Shown: positions 1 through 8,291, counted from the stretch's first letter. The stretch: 21,755 nt of DNA from JACPSX01 sp035288405 [NCBI: bacterium] (GCA_035288405.1 DATEAK010000089.1:1-21755); one strand, 5' to 3'. The notes: generated from the sequence alone by a model not told the origin. Translations and numbers: made by a program.

Positions 1-1130
1 CGTACTTGGGAAACCGAGCCAGGAGCTGCATATACGCATCCACCGCCTCCTTGTCTTTCCCGGCAGCCTTGTAAGCCTGGGCAAGCGCCAGAGCATAATC
101 CGGCTTGCTGGAATCGAGAGAAATGAGCTGTTTCACTTTGGCGATTACCTCTTCGTGATTCCCCAGACGACCGTAAAGATAAGCCAGCTTCTGATAGGTC
201 TCGGGGCTTTTCGGGGAGGACTCCCGAATTCGTTCCCACTGTTCCGCGGCAGCCGCCACCTCCCCATGAGCTTCCAGGAGCCCGGTGTATTCCTGGCTCA
301 ACGCCCCATTGTTCGGAAATGCTTTCAGAGCCGCCGCGAGTACTTTCTTGCTCTCGGACCAGAGTCTCTGCCGATCCAGGAAGCGGGCGAGCAATATTTG
401 CCCTTGCGCGCTTTTGGGTACGACCTTCTCCAGTTCAGCAATTACCTTGCTGCGCTCCCACACCGAACTAAGAATCGCATCCTGAAGGCGCTCATCCAAT
501 GTGAGAGCCTTAAGAAAGAGTGCCGGATATTTGCCGAGGGCTTCCTGGCGGGTCTTCTCATCCCGTTCCGATGCGGCCCGCAGAAACCAGAAATAGCCGG
601 CACTGTACTGGACGGAGGGATCGTGGGGGGAAAGTGAGGCTGCGTTATTCATGGCTCGTGCAGCATCTTCTGTTCGAGACCAATTCGGTAATGTAGATCC
701 GTTCTCCAGAACCCACGCCAGAGCCATGTGAGCATAAGCATCCGTCGGGCTCCTTCGAATGGCCTCCTCATAGCAGGCAACCGCCTTCACTCCAAACAGC
801 TCCGCATCCATACGGCTACTGAGAAAAGGAGACCAGCCGGGCATCAGGGCTTGGCGCATGAGGACCTCGTAGCGTTTCCCCAATTCCATGAAGTAAAAAG
901 AGGGAGGATAGGGATGGATGCGGATGGCCCGCTCCAGGCGCTTGATTTGCTCCCGGGGGTCAAGGGTAGGTGGGAGGAGACGCTTCTCGAAGTAAGGAAT
1001 CGTCGGATAGATTCGGTCCGCCCAGAAGAGCCGAATGCTGTCCGCTGCCAGCCAGAGAGAAGCGATCAGGATCAGAATCGGAAGGATGCGGGATCGCCAT
1101 TTCTTTTGCTGCTTGAACAGACCTTCCATC
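1..1130 (-). CDS. Membrane-anchored TPR-repeat protein, C-terminus beyond window
   Basis: Reading the minus strand from an ATG at 1130 gives at least 376 codons with no stop, running off the left edge, so the C-terminus is missing. Residues about 12-35 form one hydrophobic segment after a basic start (KQQKKWRSR), which suggests an N-terminal anchor or uncleaved signal with the rest in the periplasm. The remainder is helical, with TPR-like spacing of small and aromatic residues (for example YQKLAYLYGRLGNHEEVI, then YALALAQAYKAAGKDKEAV near the edge). TPR proteins are scaffolds for protein-protein contacts, and no catalytic motif is visible. The ribosome-binding site is weak (GAGGG about 12 bases upstream). 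It lies downstream of the histidine kinase/response regulator pair in the same direction, separated by 151 bp that hold a REP-like palindrome, so it is probably transcribed separately. The specific function is unknown. Confidence 0.8.
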
Positions 1131-1170
1131 CAGCCTGTTTCCCTCTGTCACCAGGATGCTGAAAAACCCT

Positions 1171-1211
1171 GGTTCACCCTTCGACTCCGCTCAGGACGGG
1201 CTTGTCGAACC
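1171..1211. repeat. REP-like palindromic element
   Basis: TTCGAC (1180-1185) and GTCGAA (1204-1209) form an inverted repeat around a CTCAGGACGGGC core, flanked by GGTTC (1171-1175) and GAACC (1207-1211). From general knowledge this type of sequence (TTCGACAAGCCCGTCCTGAG on the opposite strand) recurs between genes in many environmental bacterial genomes. Only one copy is present here, so repetition cannot be shown from this window. A further inverted repeat, ACCAGG (1150-1155) with CCTGGT (1168-1173), abuts it. Confidence 0.6.
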
Positions 1212-1236
1212 ACGAAAAGGACTTTTCAAAGGGAAT

Positions 1237-1245
1237 ATTTTAGCA
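1237..1245 (-). promoter_or_regulatory. Possible extended -10 promoter for the TPR gene
   Basis: On the minus strand the sequence TGC-TAAAAT matches an extended -10 element (TGnTATAAT) about 105 bases upstream of the ATG at 1130. No convincing -35 box is present. The transcript would include the REP-like palindrome in its leader. Support is weak. Confidence 0.25.
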
Positions 1246-1281
1246 CACCAGGACGGGTAAAACTCTTCTTCCGTTTCGTTC

Positions 1282-2673
1282 TTATTTATTCTCGGCCTGA
1301 ATCGGAACTGCCGTGAAGGAGGAGCCGTTGCGGCTCATTTTCCTGCGGGTCAAGGTGCGGGGGTGAACTCCCAGAATATGGGCCGCCTTGGTTTTGTTCC
1401 CCCCGGTCTCCTCAAGGACCCGGGCGATGTAGGCATCTTGGAGCTTTTCCAGAGTCAGGTGCTCGGCGGCAGCCACTCTCACGAGACGCTCGGGAGAATG
1501 TTTTGAGATTCGCTCCGGCAGGTCAAGAGGAGTGATGACTTCCCCTTCTCCAAGCGCCACGGCCCGTTCGATGGCATTTTCCAGCTCTCTGACGTTTCCA
1601 GGCCAGTTGTAATTCAACAGGAAATTCATGGCCTCCCGTTCCACTCGAGGAATTGTCTTCCCCGCAACGCGGCTGTAGATTTTGAGAAAATGGTCGACCA
1701 GCAGTGGAATATCCTCGCGCCGTTCTCGCAACGGGGGCAGAACGATGGGAATCACGTGCAGGCGGTAGAATAGATCCTCGCGGAACTCGCCGCGCTTTAC
1801 TTTTTCCGTGAGGTCCTCATTGGTAGCCGTGATCAAGTGCACATCCACTTTGATTGTGTCCGTGCCGCCCACCCGCTTGATCTCCCTCTCCTGGATCGCT
1901 CTTAGAAGCTTGGCTTGCATCGAGAGAGGTATGGACCCGATCTCATCCATGAACAAGGTCCCGCTGCGGGCCTCCTCAAACAACCCGGGCTTGTTGCAGT
2001 AAGCCCCGGTAAATGCCCCCTTCACGTGGCCAAAGAGCTCGCTCTCCATCAAGGTCTCCGGAATGGCGCTGCAGTTGATGGCCACGAAGGGCCGGTCCTT
2101 GTGAGGGCTGTTGTGGTGGATCGCTCGTGCCACGAGCTCCTTACCGGTGCCGCTGGCACCGTAAATGAGGACCGTGCTGCGGCTCTGCGACACACGGCTG
2201 ATGAGGGTGAAGACTTCCTGCATGTTTTTGCTGCGGCTTAAAATATTGCTGAACCGGTAGCGCCCCTCGATTTCCTGGCGAAGTTGGCGGTTTTCTTCCC
2301 TCAGGGCCTTACCCTCCAGTTCCTTTTCCAGGACGAGCAGGAGCTCTTCGAGATTGAACGGCTTGGTTACGTAGTTGTTGGCACCCCGCTTCATGGCTTC
2401 CACAGCCGTAGCAATGGAGCCAAAACCGGTCATGATGATGACGACGATCTCGGGGTTTACCTCCCGCATGGCGGCCAGTACCTCAAACCCGTTCATCGCG
2501 GGCATCTTCAGATCCGTCAGCACGACGTTCACAGGATCACTCTTCACAACCTGCAGAGCCTCCGGCCCGCCGGCGGCCGAGCGCACGGAATATCCTTTAG
2601 ACTCCAGCACGTCCGTCAGGAGTTTGCAAGTCGCCTGATCGTCGTCAATGACGAGAACGTTAACTTGGGACAC
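1282..2673 (-). CDS. NtrC-family sigma-54 response regulator
   Basis: A 463-residue protein with the classic three-part NtrC/AtoC/ZraR layout. The receiver domain (about 1-120) has the acidic pocket at residues 10-12, phospho-acceptor Asp54 (LTDLKMP) and Lys104 (TKPF). The AAA+ domain (about 143-365) carries Walker A GASGTGKE (172-179), the sigma-54 contact loop GAFTGA (219-224) and Walker B LFMDEIG. A C-terminal Fis-type helix-turn-helix (GGNKTKAAHILG, about 425-450) binds upstream enhancer DNA. When phosphorylated it should drive open-complex formation by sigma-54 RNA polymerase. The start overlaps the end of the kinase gene by 14 bases, so the two are translationally coupled and are almost certainly a cognate pair. 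The target promoters cannot be told from this window. Confidence 0.95.
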   Translation of the reverse strand: MSQVNVLVIDDDQATCKLLTDVLESKGYSVRSAAGGPEALQVVKSDPVNVVLTDLKMPAMNGFEVLAAMREVNPEIVVIIMTGFGSIATAVEAMKRGANNYVTKPFNLEELLLVLEKELEGKALREENRQLRQEIEGRYRFSNILSRSKNMQEVFTLISRVSQSRSTVLIYGASGTGKELVARAIHHNSPHKDRPFVAINCSAIPETLMESELFGHVKGAFTGAYCNKPGLFEEARSGTLFMDEIGSIPLSMQAKLLRAIQEREIKRVGGTDTIKVDVHLITATNEDLTEKVKRGEFREDLFYRLHVIPIVLPPLRERREDIPLLVDHFLKIYSRVAGKTIPRVEREAMNFLLNYNWPGNVRELENAIERAVALGEGEVITPLDLPERISKHSPERLVRVAAAEHLTLEKLQDAYIARVLEETGGNKTKAAHILGVHPRTLTRRKMSRNGSSFTAVPIQAENK

Positions 2674-4009
2674 TGCTCTTCTCCTGCAAGTAAACGGGAA
2701 ATTTCACGGTAAACGTGCTCCCACAACCCGGTTCACTCGACACTTCAATGAGTCCTCCATGCTCTTCCACGATCCTCTGGCAGACCGCCAGTCCAAGGCC
2801 TGTACCCTTGCCGCTCGGTTTCGTCGTGAAGAACGGCGTGAAAATCTTTTTCAGATCCTCGGGTCCCATCCCATTTCCCGTGTCGGAAATCGAGATTTCC
2901 AGGAAGTCCAGGGAAGAACCGTGGTCTCCCGGAGCGCTCCGCCCCGGGAGGGGATGCAAGCGCGTGGCAACATGGAGAATTCCGCCATTCTCCATGGCCT
3001 CCACCGCATTGGCCAAAAGATTCAAGAAAAGCTGCTGGAGCTGCCCCGGATCGCCTCCGAAGCAGGGAAGGTCCGGAGCCAGATCCTTCTGGACGGTATA
3101 TTTGGGCTCCGGAATCTTGTGACGCAATAGGACGAAGACGTGATCGAGAATCTCATTCACGGATACCCGTTTTTTCTCGCCGGGCGCCGGACGGCATAGA
3201 TCGAGGAACTGGTAGACGAGGCGGGAAATGCGGTCCGATTCTTCAACAATGAGTTCCAGATCCTGCCGAAAGGAGACATCCGAGGGGAGCCGCATGAGCA
3301 AGAACTGGGCCCGGCCCCGGATTACGTTGAGAGGAGTGCCGATTTCATGGGCGATTCCGGCCGCAAATTGACCAGCCAGTGAAAGCTTTTCCGCGGCGGC
3401 AAATTTCTTCCCGATAACCTCCACCTGCCCGGAGAGTCGTGAATTCTTAATGGCAAGAGCTGCCTGGTAGGCCACGATTTGCAGGATCTTCAGATCCTCC
3501 TGCGTGAAAGTCCCCTGGCCCTTCTTGTTCGTGACATTAATGACGCCCAGCGGTTCCTCGTGAACGTTGATCGGTACCGAGATGAGCGAGCGGGTTGTGT
3601 AGCGCTTCTGGTCGTTTACCTTGCGGAAAACAGAGCGATCGATGTCCTCGATCAGAAGGGGTTCGCCTTTGTCCAAGACGTAGCGCGAGATTCCTCCTCC
3701 GGCGTTCTTCTCCTCTCTCTTTCCCACGTACTCCTCAAGGCCCACAGCAGCAGCGATCCGCAGTTGGCCGGTCTCGGGGTCCAGAAGCATAATGGAACCA
3801 GTCTCCGCCTGAAGCTCCGCCAGAGCGGTCGACAGAACCAGAGGGAGCACCACATTCAGATCATAAATGGAGACAACCGCCTGGCCGATTTCTTCCAGTG
3901 CCATCAACTCAAGCAACCGGCGGGAAATGCTTTCAATCTGAGTGCCGGGTTTGGCAAGGCTGGAAAGGTTATCTACAGTGTGCAATTGATTCCCCACTGC
4001 TTCCATCAT
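2660..4009 (-). CDS. Soluble GAF-domain sensor histidine kinase
   Basis: A 449-residue kinase with no transmembrane segment or signal peptide. A GAF sensor domain spans about 45-190. It is followed by a HisKA dimerisation domain with the H-box AAGIAHEIGTPLNVI (His221) and a HATPase_c domain with the N-box NLLANAVEAM (330-339), G1 DTGNGM (376-381) and G2 GKGTGLGL (400-407). All catalytic motifs are intact. It should autophosphorylate on His221 in response to a cytoplasmic cue and pass the phosphate to the response regulator encoded immediately downstream. The GAF ligand is not evident. The ATG at 4009 has a good AAGGA site five bases upstream, and the in-frame extension beyond it contains no usable start before a stop. 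The layout resembles NtrB-type kinases of sigma-54 circuits, but with GAF in place of PAS. Confidence 0.94.
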   Translation of the reverse strand: MMEAVGNQLHTVDNLSSLAKPGTQIESISRRLLELMALEEIGQAVVSIYDLNVVLPLVLSTALAELQAETGSIMLLDPETGQLRIAAAVGLEEYVGKREEKNAGGGISRYVLDKGEPLLIEDIDRSVFRKVNDQKRYTTRSLISVPINVHEEPLGVINVTNKKGQGTFTQEDLKILQIVAYQAALAIKNSRLSGQVEVIGKKFAAAEKLSLAGQFAAGIAHEIGTPLNVIRGRAQFLLMRLPSDVSFRQDLELIVEESDRISRLVYQFLDLCRPAPGEKKRVSVNEILDHVFVLLRHKIPEPKYTVQKDLAPDLPCFGGDPGQLQQLFLNLLANAVEAMENGGILHVATRLHPLPGRSAPGDHGSSLDFLEISISDTGNGMGPEDLKKIFTPFFTTKPSGKGTGLGLAVCQRIVEEHGGLIEVSSEPGCGSTFTVKFPVYLQEKSSVPS

Positions 4010-4115
4010 CTGTATCCTTGGGTCAGAGCAGGCAGATTCCGTCCGTTTCCTGAATTCCTCTACGGCTTTGGAGCTTTCAGGCTTTAGCGGGGCCTCGTGG
4101 GTCCGGGCGTACCAT

Positions 4116-4140
4116 CTTGAGACCTTTCAAGAGTCTCAAG
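4116..4140. repeat. Perfect 8-bp inverted repeat upstream of the kinase gene
   Basis: CTTGAGAC (4116-4123) and GTCTCAAG (4133-4140) are exact reverse complements around a 9-base spacer. They sit in the 218-bp gap between ftsK and the kinase gene, about 107 bases upstream of the kinase start. No T-tract follows on either strand, so it is more likely an operator or leader hairpin than an intrinsic terminator. No convincing promoter was found in the rest of this gap. Confidence 0.45.
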
Positions 4141-4227
4141 TCCCTTTCCCTTGTGGGAGAGAAGAAGGGCGAACGTAATCCGGCGACTTGTGAGTCAGAA
4201 GTGATAAGAGTTTCCGGAAGAGAAGAG

Positions 4228-6522
4228 TTACCCGGAAGTTTTTGGCTTCACGTAAACTTCCCGGGGCTTGCCCGATTCAGCGGGTCCCACCAGTCCTTCC
4301 TGCTCCATAATCTCGATGAGCCGTGCCGCCCGGTTGAAGCCGATGCGCAGCCGGCGCTGGACCATGGAGATGGAAGCCTGGCCGGTTTGGGCCACCAGGG
4401 CGACGGCCTCATCATATTTGTCGTCCCGCTCTCCATCCTCGGGCGGGGCATCCTCGAAGACCTGCGGGCGCGTCACGGAATCGTCATACGTAGGCCTGCC
4501 GGACTTCTTCAGAAACGAGACGAGGCGTCGAATTTCCACATCGGACACGAAGGCACCGTGAATCCGCTGCATCTTGGAAGTTCCCGGCGGCAGAAACAGC
4601 ATGTCCCCTTTCCCGAGCAGTCGCTCGCCGCCGCTGGAATCCAGGATCGTGCGGGAGTCCGTTTTGGAGGAGACCTGAAAGGAAATGCGAGCCGGGAAGT
4701 TCGCCTTGATGATTCCCGTGAGGACATCGACCGAGGGTCTCTGAGTCGCCAGCAGGAGGTGAATCCCAGAGGCGCGCGCCATCTGCGCCAGACGGGTCAG
4801 GCAGTCTTCCACCTCCCGGGAAGAGACCATCATGAGATCGGCCAGCTCATCAATCACGATCAATAGAAGCGGGAGCTCGGAAGGCTGCGGAGAATCATCG
4901 CCGGCAGGCACCTCGCGCCTTCTTTCTCCTTTTCCCTCTTTGGAATCTCGGATCAGCTCATTAAAGGAGGCCAAGTTCCGAGCACCCCACTCGGCCATGA
5001 CCTGGTAGCGTCTCTCCATTTCCATCACCGCCCATTTCAAGGCAGCCGCAGCCTTCTTGGGGTGAGTGACGACGGGAGAGATCAGATGAGGAATTCCATC
5101 GTACAGGGAAAGCTCGAGCATCTTGGGATCGATCATGATGAACTTCACTTCGTCCGGAGTGCTGTTGAACAGGATGCTGCAGATCATGCTGTTAATCCCC
5201 ACGCTCTTCCCCGATCCCGTGGCTCCGGCAATCAGCAGGTGGGGAATCTGAGCCAGGTCCGTGACCACCGGACGCCCGAGAATATCCTTACCAAGACCGA
5301 AGGTCAGCTTCGAGGGGGACTTCTGAAATTCGGGAGAGGACAGAATTTCCCGCAGCAGGACCGGCTCCCGCTGTGCATTGGGAATCTCGATGCCCACTAC
5401 GGCTTTGCCCGGAATCGGCGCGACAATCCGAACACTGGTGGCTCTCATGCCGAGAGCCAGGTCGTCGGCCAGGTTCACAATGCGGGCCACCTTCACACCC
5501 GAGGCAGGTTCAAACTCGTACATGGTGACCACCGGACCGGGAAGGACCTGGACTACCTTGCCCTCGACGCCGAAGTCCAGCAGCTTTCGCTCCAGAAGCG
5601 CACCGTTTGCCTGCAGATCGTCGCGGCTCCTCTTGCGATCCGCTGCAGGCGGGAGATCAAGCAGAGAGAGAGGCGGCAGATGAAAGTCCATAATCCCTTT
5701 GACAAATCCGAACTGAGTCTGGCGCTCCTCCGCCGGCACAGCCGGCTTTGCAGGCTCCCATTCCACGGCCGGCTCCACCACGGAAATCTTCGTCTCTTTT
5801 ACTGCGGGAAGAGGCCTCTCTTCCTCTAACAGATCCTCGGCAGGAACGGAGGGAGGAGCAGTCTGCGGAAAGGGCTCACGTACTTTCTTCTTTTTTCTCC
5901 TCTCCTTCATCACACGAAACAGTTTGCGAAGGACGGACGCGACCCATAGAAACCCAAGTCCCAGGGTCCGGAAGGAGAGACCCGTAATTCCCATGAAGCT
6001 CAAAAAGCCGACGGCAAACACCAATAGATAGGAGCCCGGATGACCAAAGAAGGGAAGGGCTGGCTGCCCCAGGACGGAACCAACGATCCCTCCCGGCTCG
6101 AAGCCGCCGCGAAAAATGGGGTCTCCGATGAAGCGTAAGTAGAAGAAGGTATCGATGGATAGAATCAAACCCAGACCGCTTGCCACGCAAAGTATGACAC
6201 CCTCGCGGGGCCGTCTCCATAAACGTATGCCGGCATATAGGGAAAATACCGGAAGAAGAACAGCGGTTCCGCCCAGCAGGCTCACCAGAAAATCCGCCAG
6301 GTAGGCACCAACACTGCCCCCGTAATTGTGCACAGTCATGGTGGAGGAGCTGAAATACCCTCCAATGGAAGGATCCCCGGCATCAAAGGAAATGAGAATC
6401 ATGAAGAGAAAAATACTGAGAATGAAACAGAGGAAGCCCAGGAGTTCCCGGCGCCTCCTCCAACTACGGCGCCGGCCCGCATCCATGTTCTCATAGGACT
6501 TAACCCGAATTTCTTTGGACAC
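4228..6522 (-). CDS. ftsK: FtsK/SpoIIIE DNA translocase
   Basis: From the GTG at 6522 the protein has 764 residues, typical of the shorter FtsK/SpoIIIE form. About four hydrophobic segments fill residues 25-190 (starting with LLGFLCFILSIFLFM), then a charged, Pro/Glu-rich linker (about 205-300). The motor domain has Walker A GATGSGKS (433-440) and Walker B IVIDELADL (about 555-563). The C-terminal winged-helix gamma domain (about 700-764; IGFNRAARLIEIMEQEGLVG) reads KOPS-like polarity sequences. It should sit at the division septum, pump chromosome DNA and support dimer resolution. A TTG at 6588 in the same frame would overlap cutA by 32 bases. The GTG at 6522 is preferred because GGGAGG lies just upstream, although the spacing is short. 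An ATG at 6486 lacks a binding site. It is the last gene of the SDR-cutA-ftsK run. Confidence 0.93.
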   Translation of the reverse strand: MSKEIRVKSYENMDAGRRRSWRRRRELLGFLCFILSIFLFMILISFDAGDPSIGGYFSSSTMTVHNYGGSVGAYLADFLVSLLGGTAVLLPVFSLYAGIRLWRRPREGVILCVASGLGLILSIDTFFYLRFIGDPIFRGGFEPGGIVGSVLGQPALPFFGHPGSYLLVFAVGFLSFMGITGLSFRTLGLGFLWVASVLRKLFRVMKERRKKKKVREPFPQTAPPSVPAEDLLEEERPLPAVKETKISVVEPAVEWEPAKPAVPAEERQTQFGFVKGIMDFHLPPLSLLDLPPAADRKRSRDDLQANGALLERKLLDFGVEGKVVQVLPGPVVTMYEFEPASGVKVARIVNLADDLALGMRATSVRIVAPIPGKAVVGIEIPNAQREPVLLREILSSPEFQKSPSKLTFGLGKDILGRPVVTDLAQIPHLLIAGATGSGKSVGINSMICSILFNSTPDEVKFIMIDPKMLELSLYDGIPHLISPVVTHPKKAAAALKWAVMEMERRYQVMAEWGARNLASFNELIRDSKEGKGERRREVPAGDDSPQPSELPLLLIVIDELADLMMVSSREVEDCLTRLAQMARASGIHLLLATQRPSVDVLTGIIKANFPARISFQVSSKTDSRTILDSSGGERLLGKGDMLFLPPGTSKMQRIHGAFVSDVEIRRLVSFLKKSGRPTYDDSVTRPQVFEDAPPEDGERDDKYDEAVALVAQTGQASISMVQRRLRIGFNRAARLIEIMEQEGLVGPAESGKPREVYVKPKTSG

Positions 6523-6556
6523 CTTCCCTCCCGCTCCGTGCGCGAGCAAAAGAGGC

Positions 6557-6895
6557 TTAGCCCTCAGGCCCACCTGCTTCGTCTTCAACCCACTTTAGAT
6601 ATGCGGGCAGGCCGTCCACCACCGGTACAGCGATCACCTCGGGAACCTGATAGCTGTGAAGCTCACGGATGGTACGGATCACATCGGGAATGCGGTGGCG
6701 CAGAGTTTTTATCAGAAGCAGAACTTCTCCCGCCCGGCAGAGTTTCCCTTCCCATCTGTAAATGGAGGTGAGCCCCGGGACCAGGTTCACGCAAGCCGCC
6801 TCTTTCCGCTCGATGAGCGCCGTACCGATTTTCTCCCCTTCTTCCTGAGAACTTACGGTACTTAAAATAAGGACGGCTTCAGTCGGCTCAGTCAA
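6557..6895 (-). CDS. cutA: CutA-like divalent cation tolerance protein
   Basis: At 112 residues this matches the usual CutA1 length and pattern: an N-terminal strand (AVLILSTV), the ALIERKEAACVNLVPG segment, the YRWEGKL turn and the HSYQVPEVIAVPV signature near residue 80. CutA proteins are very stable ferredoxin-like trimers linked historically to copper and other divalent metal tolerance. Their molecular role remains unclear. The start is a TTG at 6895 with GGAAG about eight bases upstream. No ATG or GTG occurs close by in frame. It begins 24 bases after the SDR stop and ends 34 bases before the preferred ftsK start, so the three are probably cotranscribed. Confidence 0.92.
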   Translation of the reverse strand: MTEPTEAVLILSTVSSQEEGEKIGTALIERKEAACVNLVPGLTSIYRWEGKLCRAGEVLLLIKTLRHRIPDVIRTIRELHSYQVPEVIAVPVVDGLPAYLKWVEDEAGGPEG

Positions 6896-6919
6896 AGTTC
6901 CCGCTTCCTTCCTCTATGT

Positions 6920-7708
6920 CTAACTCATGACGGTGCCACCGCACACGTTAATCCCTTGACCGTTGATCCCACGGGCGTCCTCTGTAGACAGGTAGACCGC
7001 CAAGGAAGCCACCTCTTCCGGCTCAATCGCGCGCTTCTGGGGGCTCTCAGCAATCAAGGCCTCCTTGGCCTGCTCGGGTGTCATTCCGGTCTTGCCCACA
7101 ATATTCTCGACGCTCCCACTGAGCATACCGGCTTCCGTCCATCCCGGGCAGATGGCGTTCACGGTGATGTTGTAGCGGGTCACCTCCAGAGCCAGAGAGC
7201 GCACCAACCCAAGCACGCCGTGCTTGGAAGCGCTGTAGGCTCCGCTGTACGCATGGCCGCTCTTGGCTAATGTCGAAGCGATGTTGATAATACGGCCGTG
7301 CCGTTGAGCCATGAGGTGAGGAAGTACGGCCTTAATGCAATAATAGGAGCCGGTGAGGTTCGTCTGGATGATACGCTCCCAGAGTCCGTCCTCCATCTTG
7401 GCAATGAGAACTCCCGCCGTGATCCCGGCATTGTTGACCAGAATGTGGACGCCGCCCAATTTCTCTACGGTTTGCTTCACCAGATTGTCTACTGAGCTGC
7501 GCTTCGCTACGTCCGTAGCCACTGCAATGGCTTGCCCCCCCGCAGATCTGATTTGTGCGGCTACCTCCTCGATCTCGCCCGCACTGCGAGCCGCCAATGC
7601 CACCTTGGCTCCCGCCTCTGCAAAAGCCACGGCAATGGCCCGTCCGATCCCCCGGCCTGCACCGGTAATGATTGCTACCTTACCATCCAGTTTCCCCGTT
7701 GAGCCCAC
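6920..7708 (-). CDS. SDR-family oxidoreductase (FabG/acetoacetyl-CoA reductase-like)
   Basis: A 262-residue classical short-chain dehydrogenase. The cofactor loop TGAGRGIG (15-22), NNAG (92-95) and catalytic Asn117, Ser145, Tyr158 and Lys162 (YSASK) are all present. The C-terminal half holds the substrate loop ICPGWTEAGM and ends in the family-typical GQGINVCGG. It probably interconverts a 3-oxoacyl and a 3-hydroxyacyl thioester, or a similar keto/hydroxy pair, with NAD(P)H. The exact substrate cannot be assigned. The start is a GTG at 7708 with GGGAGG seven bases upstream. A sigma-70-like promoter lies about 135 bases upstream, so this appears to be the first gene of the SDR-cutA-ftsK operon. 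The name fabG would be a guess, because no other fatty acid synthesis genes are nearby. Confidence 0.9.
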   Translation of the reverse strand: MGSTGKLDGKVAIITGAGRGIGRAIAVAFAEAGAKVALAARSAGEIEEVAAQIRSAGGQAIAVATDVAKRSSVDNLVKQTVEKLGGVHILVNNAGITAGVLIAKMEDGLWERIIQTNLTGSYYCIKAVLPHLMAQRHGRIINIASTLAKSGHAYSGAYSASKHGVLGLVRSLALEVTRYNITVNAICPGWTEAGMLSGSVENIVGKTGMTPEQAKEALIAESPQKRAIEPEEVASLAVYLSTEDARGINGQGINVCGGTVMS

Positions 7709-7841
7709 AATCGACCTCCCTTTTGAATGCCGGCCGGGCTCGCCTCTCTTTCAATCAGGGAGCCCACATCGTCTCCACGAAACAATCCACGTTCTCGGAT
7801 CTCGCCACGGCGCTAGCAAATCCCTTTTGCAAATCGTCGTT

Positions 7842-7869
7842 ACTATAGTGGAATCCGCTGAGAAATCAA
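7842..7869 (-). promoter_or_regulatory. Sigma-70-like promoter of the SDR-cutA-ftsK operon
   Basis: On the minus strand, -35 TTGATT (7869-7864) and -10 TATAGT (7847-7842) are separated by 16 bases. Transcription would start near 7835, giving a leader of about 125 bases before the GTG at 7708. The -10 box matches consensus at five of six positions. Confidence 0.5.
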
Positions 7870-7875
7870 GGATCT

Positions 7876-7924
7876 CTTGGCTGAGTGCTGAGAGCCAAGT
7901 GCTAAGTGCCTAGAGCCAAGCGCT
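7876..7924. repeat. Short AGAGCCAAG(T/C)GCT repeats
   Basis: AGAGCCAAGTGCT (7891-7903) recurs 21 bases on as AGAGCCAAGCGCT (7912-7924). CTTGGCT (7876-7882) is the inverse of both copies and AGTGCT/AAGTGC units lie between. The cluster is just upstream of the SDR promoter. It may be a degenerate repeat or a protein-binding array, and no function is known. Confidence 0.45.
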
Positions 7925-8087
7925 CTTAAAGAAGGAGAGGCGCCGGAGCTCCAGCCGGAACCCGGCACCTCCATGGTGGGAGTCAAGGGTTTTCACCCTG
8001 ACTTCAGGAAGGCGAAAAACCGGATAATCCCGGATAATTGAGGAATTAGGAATTAAGAGCTACTCGTGAAACAAAGGAGGCTGCAGC

Positions 8088-8291
8088 CTAGTGAATGTCA
8101 GGCTGGAGAGAAATGGCAAATTGATCCTGGGCACAGTCAGAGCAGAACACAACCTCTTCGGGAGTGTAAGCACATGCCGGGCAGCATGAGGCTCCACACT
8201 CAAAGCAACCGAGATCCTCTAGGGGTGAATGCAATTCCTGCCCACACTTGCATTTTCGCTGCATGGCTCTTTCCTTTCTGAATAGACTCAC
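8088..8291 (-). CDS. Small cysteine-rich, probably zinc-binding protein
   Basis: A 67-residue protein with nine cysteines, eight of them paired in knuckle-like motifs: CKC (14, 16), CFEC (29, 32), CCPAC (36, 37, 40) and CSDC (50, 53). The pattern suggests one or two zinc ribbons, though a metal-storage or Fe-S role cannot be excluded. No hydrophobic segment is present. The GTG at 8291 is chosen because a strong AGGAGGG (8302-8296) sits four bases upstream. An internal ATG ten codons on (MQRKCKC) also has a plausible site, and both starts retain all cysteines. It lies 297 bases downstream of the Rossmann-domain sigma-54 activator gene, and a -24/-12-like element precedes it, so it may be a target of that regulator. 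The family is not recognised. Confidence 0.72.
   Translation of the reverse strand: MSLFRKERAMQRKCKCGQELHSPLEDLGCFECGASCCPACAYTPEEVVFCSDCAQDQFAISLQPDIH

Larger units (their letters stand above)
7709..8087. other. 379-bp intergenic region with promoter and short repeats
   Basis: No credible gene was found. It holds a minus-strand promoter for the SDR operon (7842-7869), a directly repeated GCAAATC (7816-7822 and again a few bases on), the AGAGCCAAG repeats (7876-7924), a small hairpin (GTCAAGGGT at 7982-7990 with ACCCTGAC at 7995-8002, one bulged A) and a doubled CCGGATAAT near 8021-8040. The 12-bp palindrome AGGCTGCAGCCT (8078-8089) overlaps the stop of the next gene. None of the hairpins has a convincing T-tract on the minus strand. 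Confidence 0.6.

Noticed and set aside
155-637. 160-codon plus-strand open frame at the left end
   Set aside because: It is antisense to the TPR coding frame and has no domain features or ribosome-binding site.
960-1151. 63-codon minus-strand open frame starting with GTG
   Set aside because: It is an out-of-frame reading of the N-terminal coding region of the TPR gene, whose own frame stays open across the whole segment.
5062-5829. 255-codon plus-strand open frame inside ftsK
   Set aside because: It mirrors the conserved FtsK motor region, and the translation shows only shadow composition (His, Arg and Gln rich).
7816-7842. GG-N10-GC match upstream of the SDR gene
   Set aside because: The -12 box would read GCGC and the -24 box lacks GCAC, so it does not resemble a sigma-54 promoter beyond the spacing.
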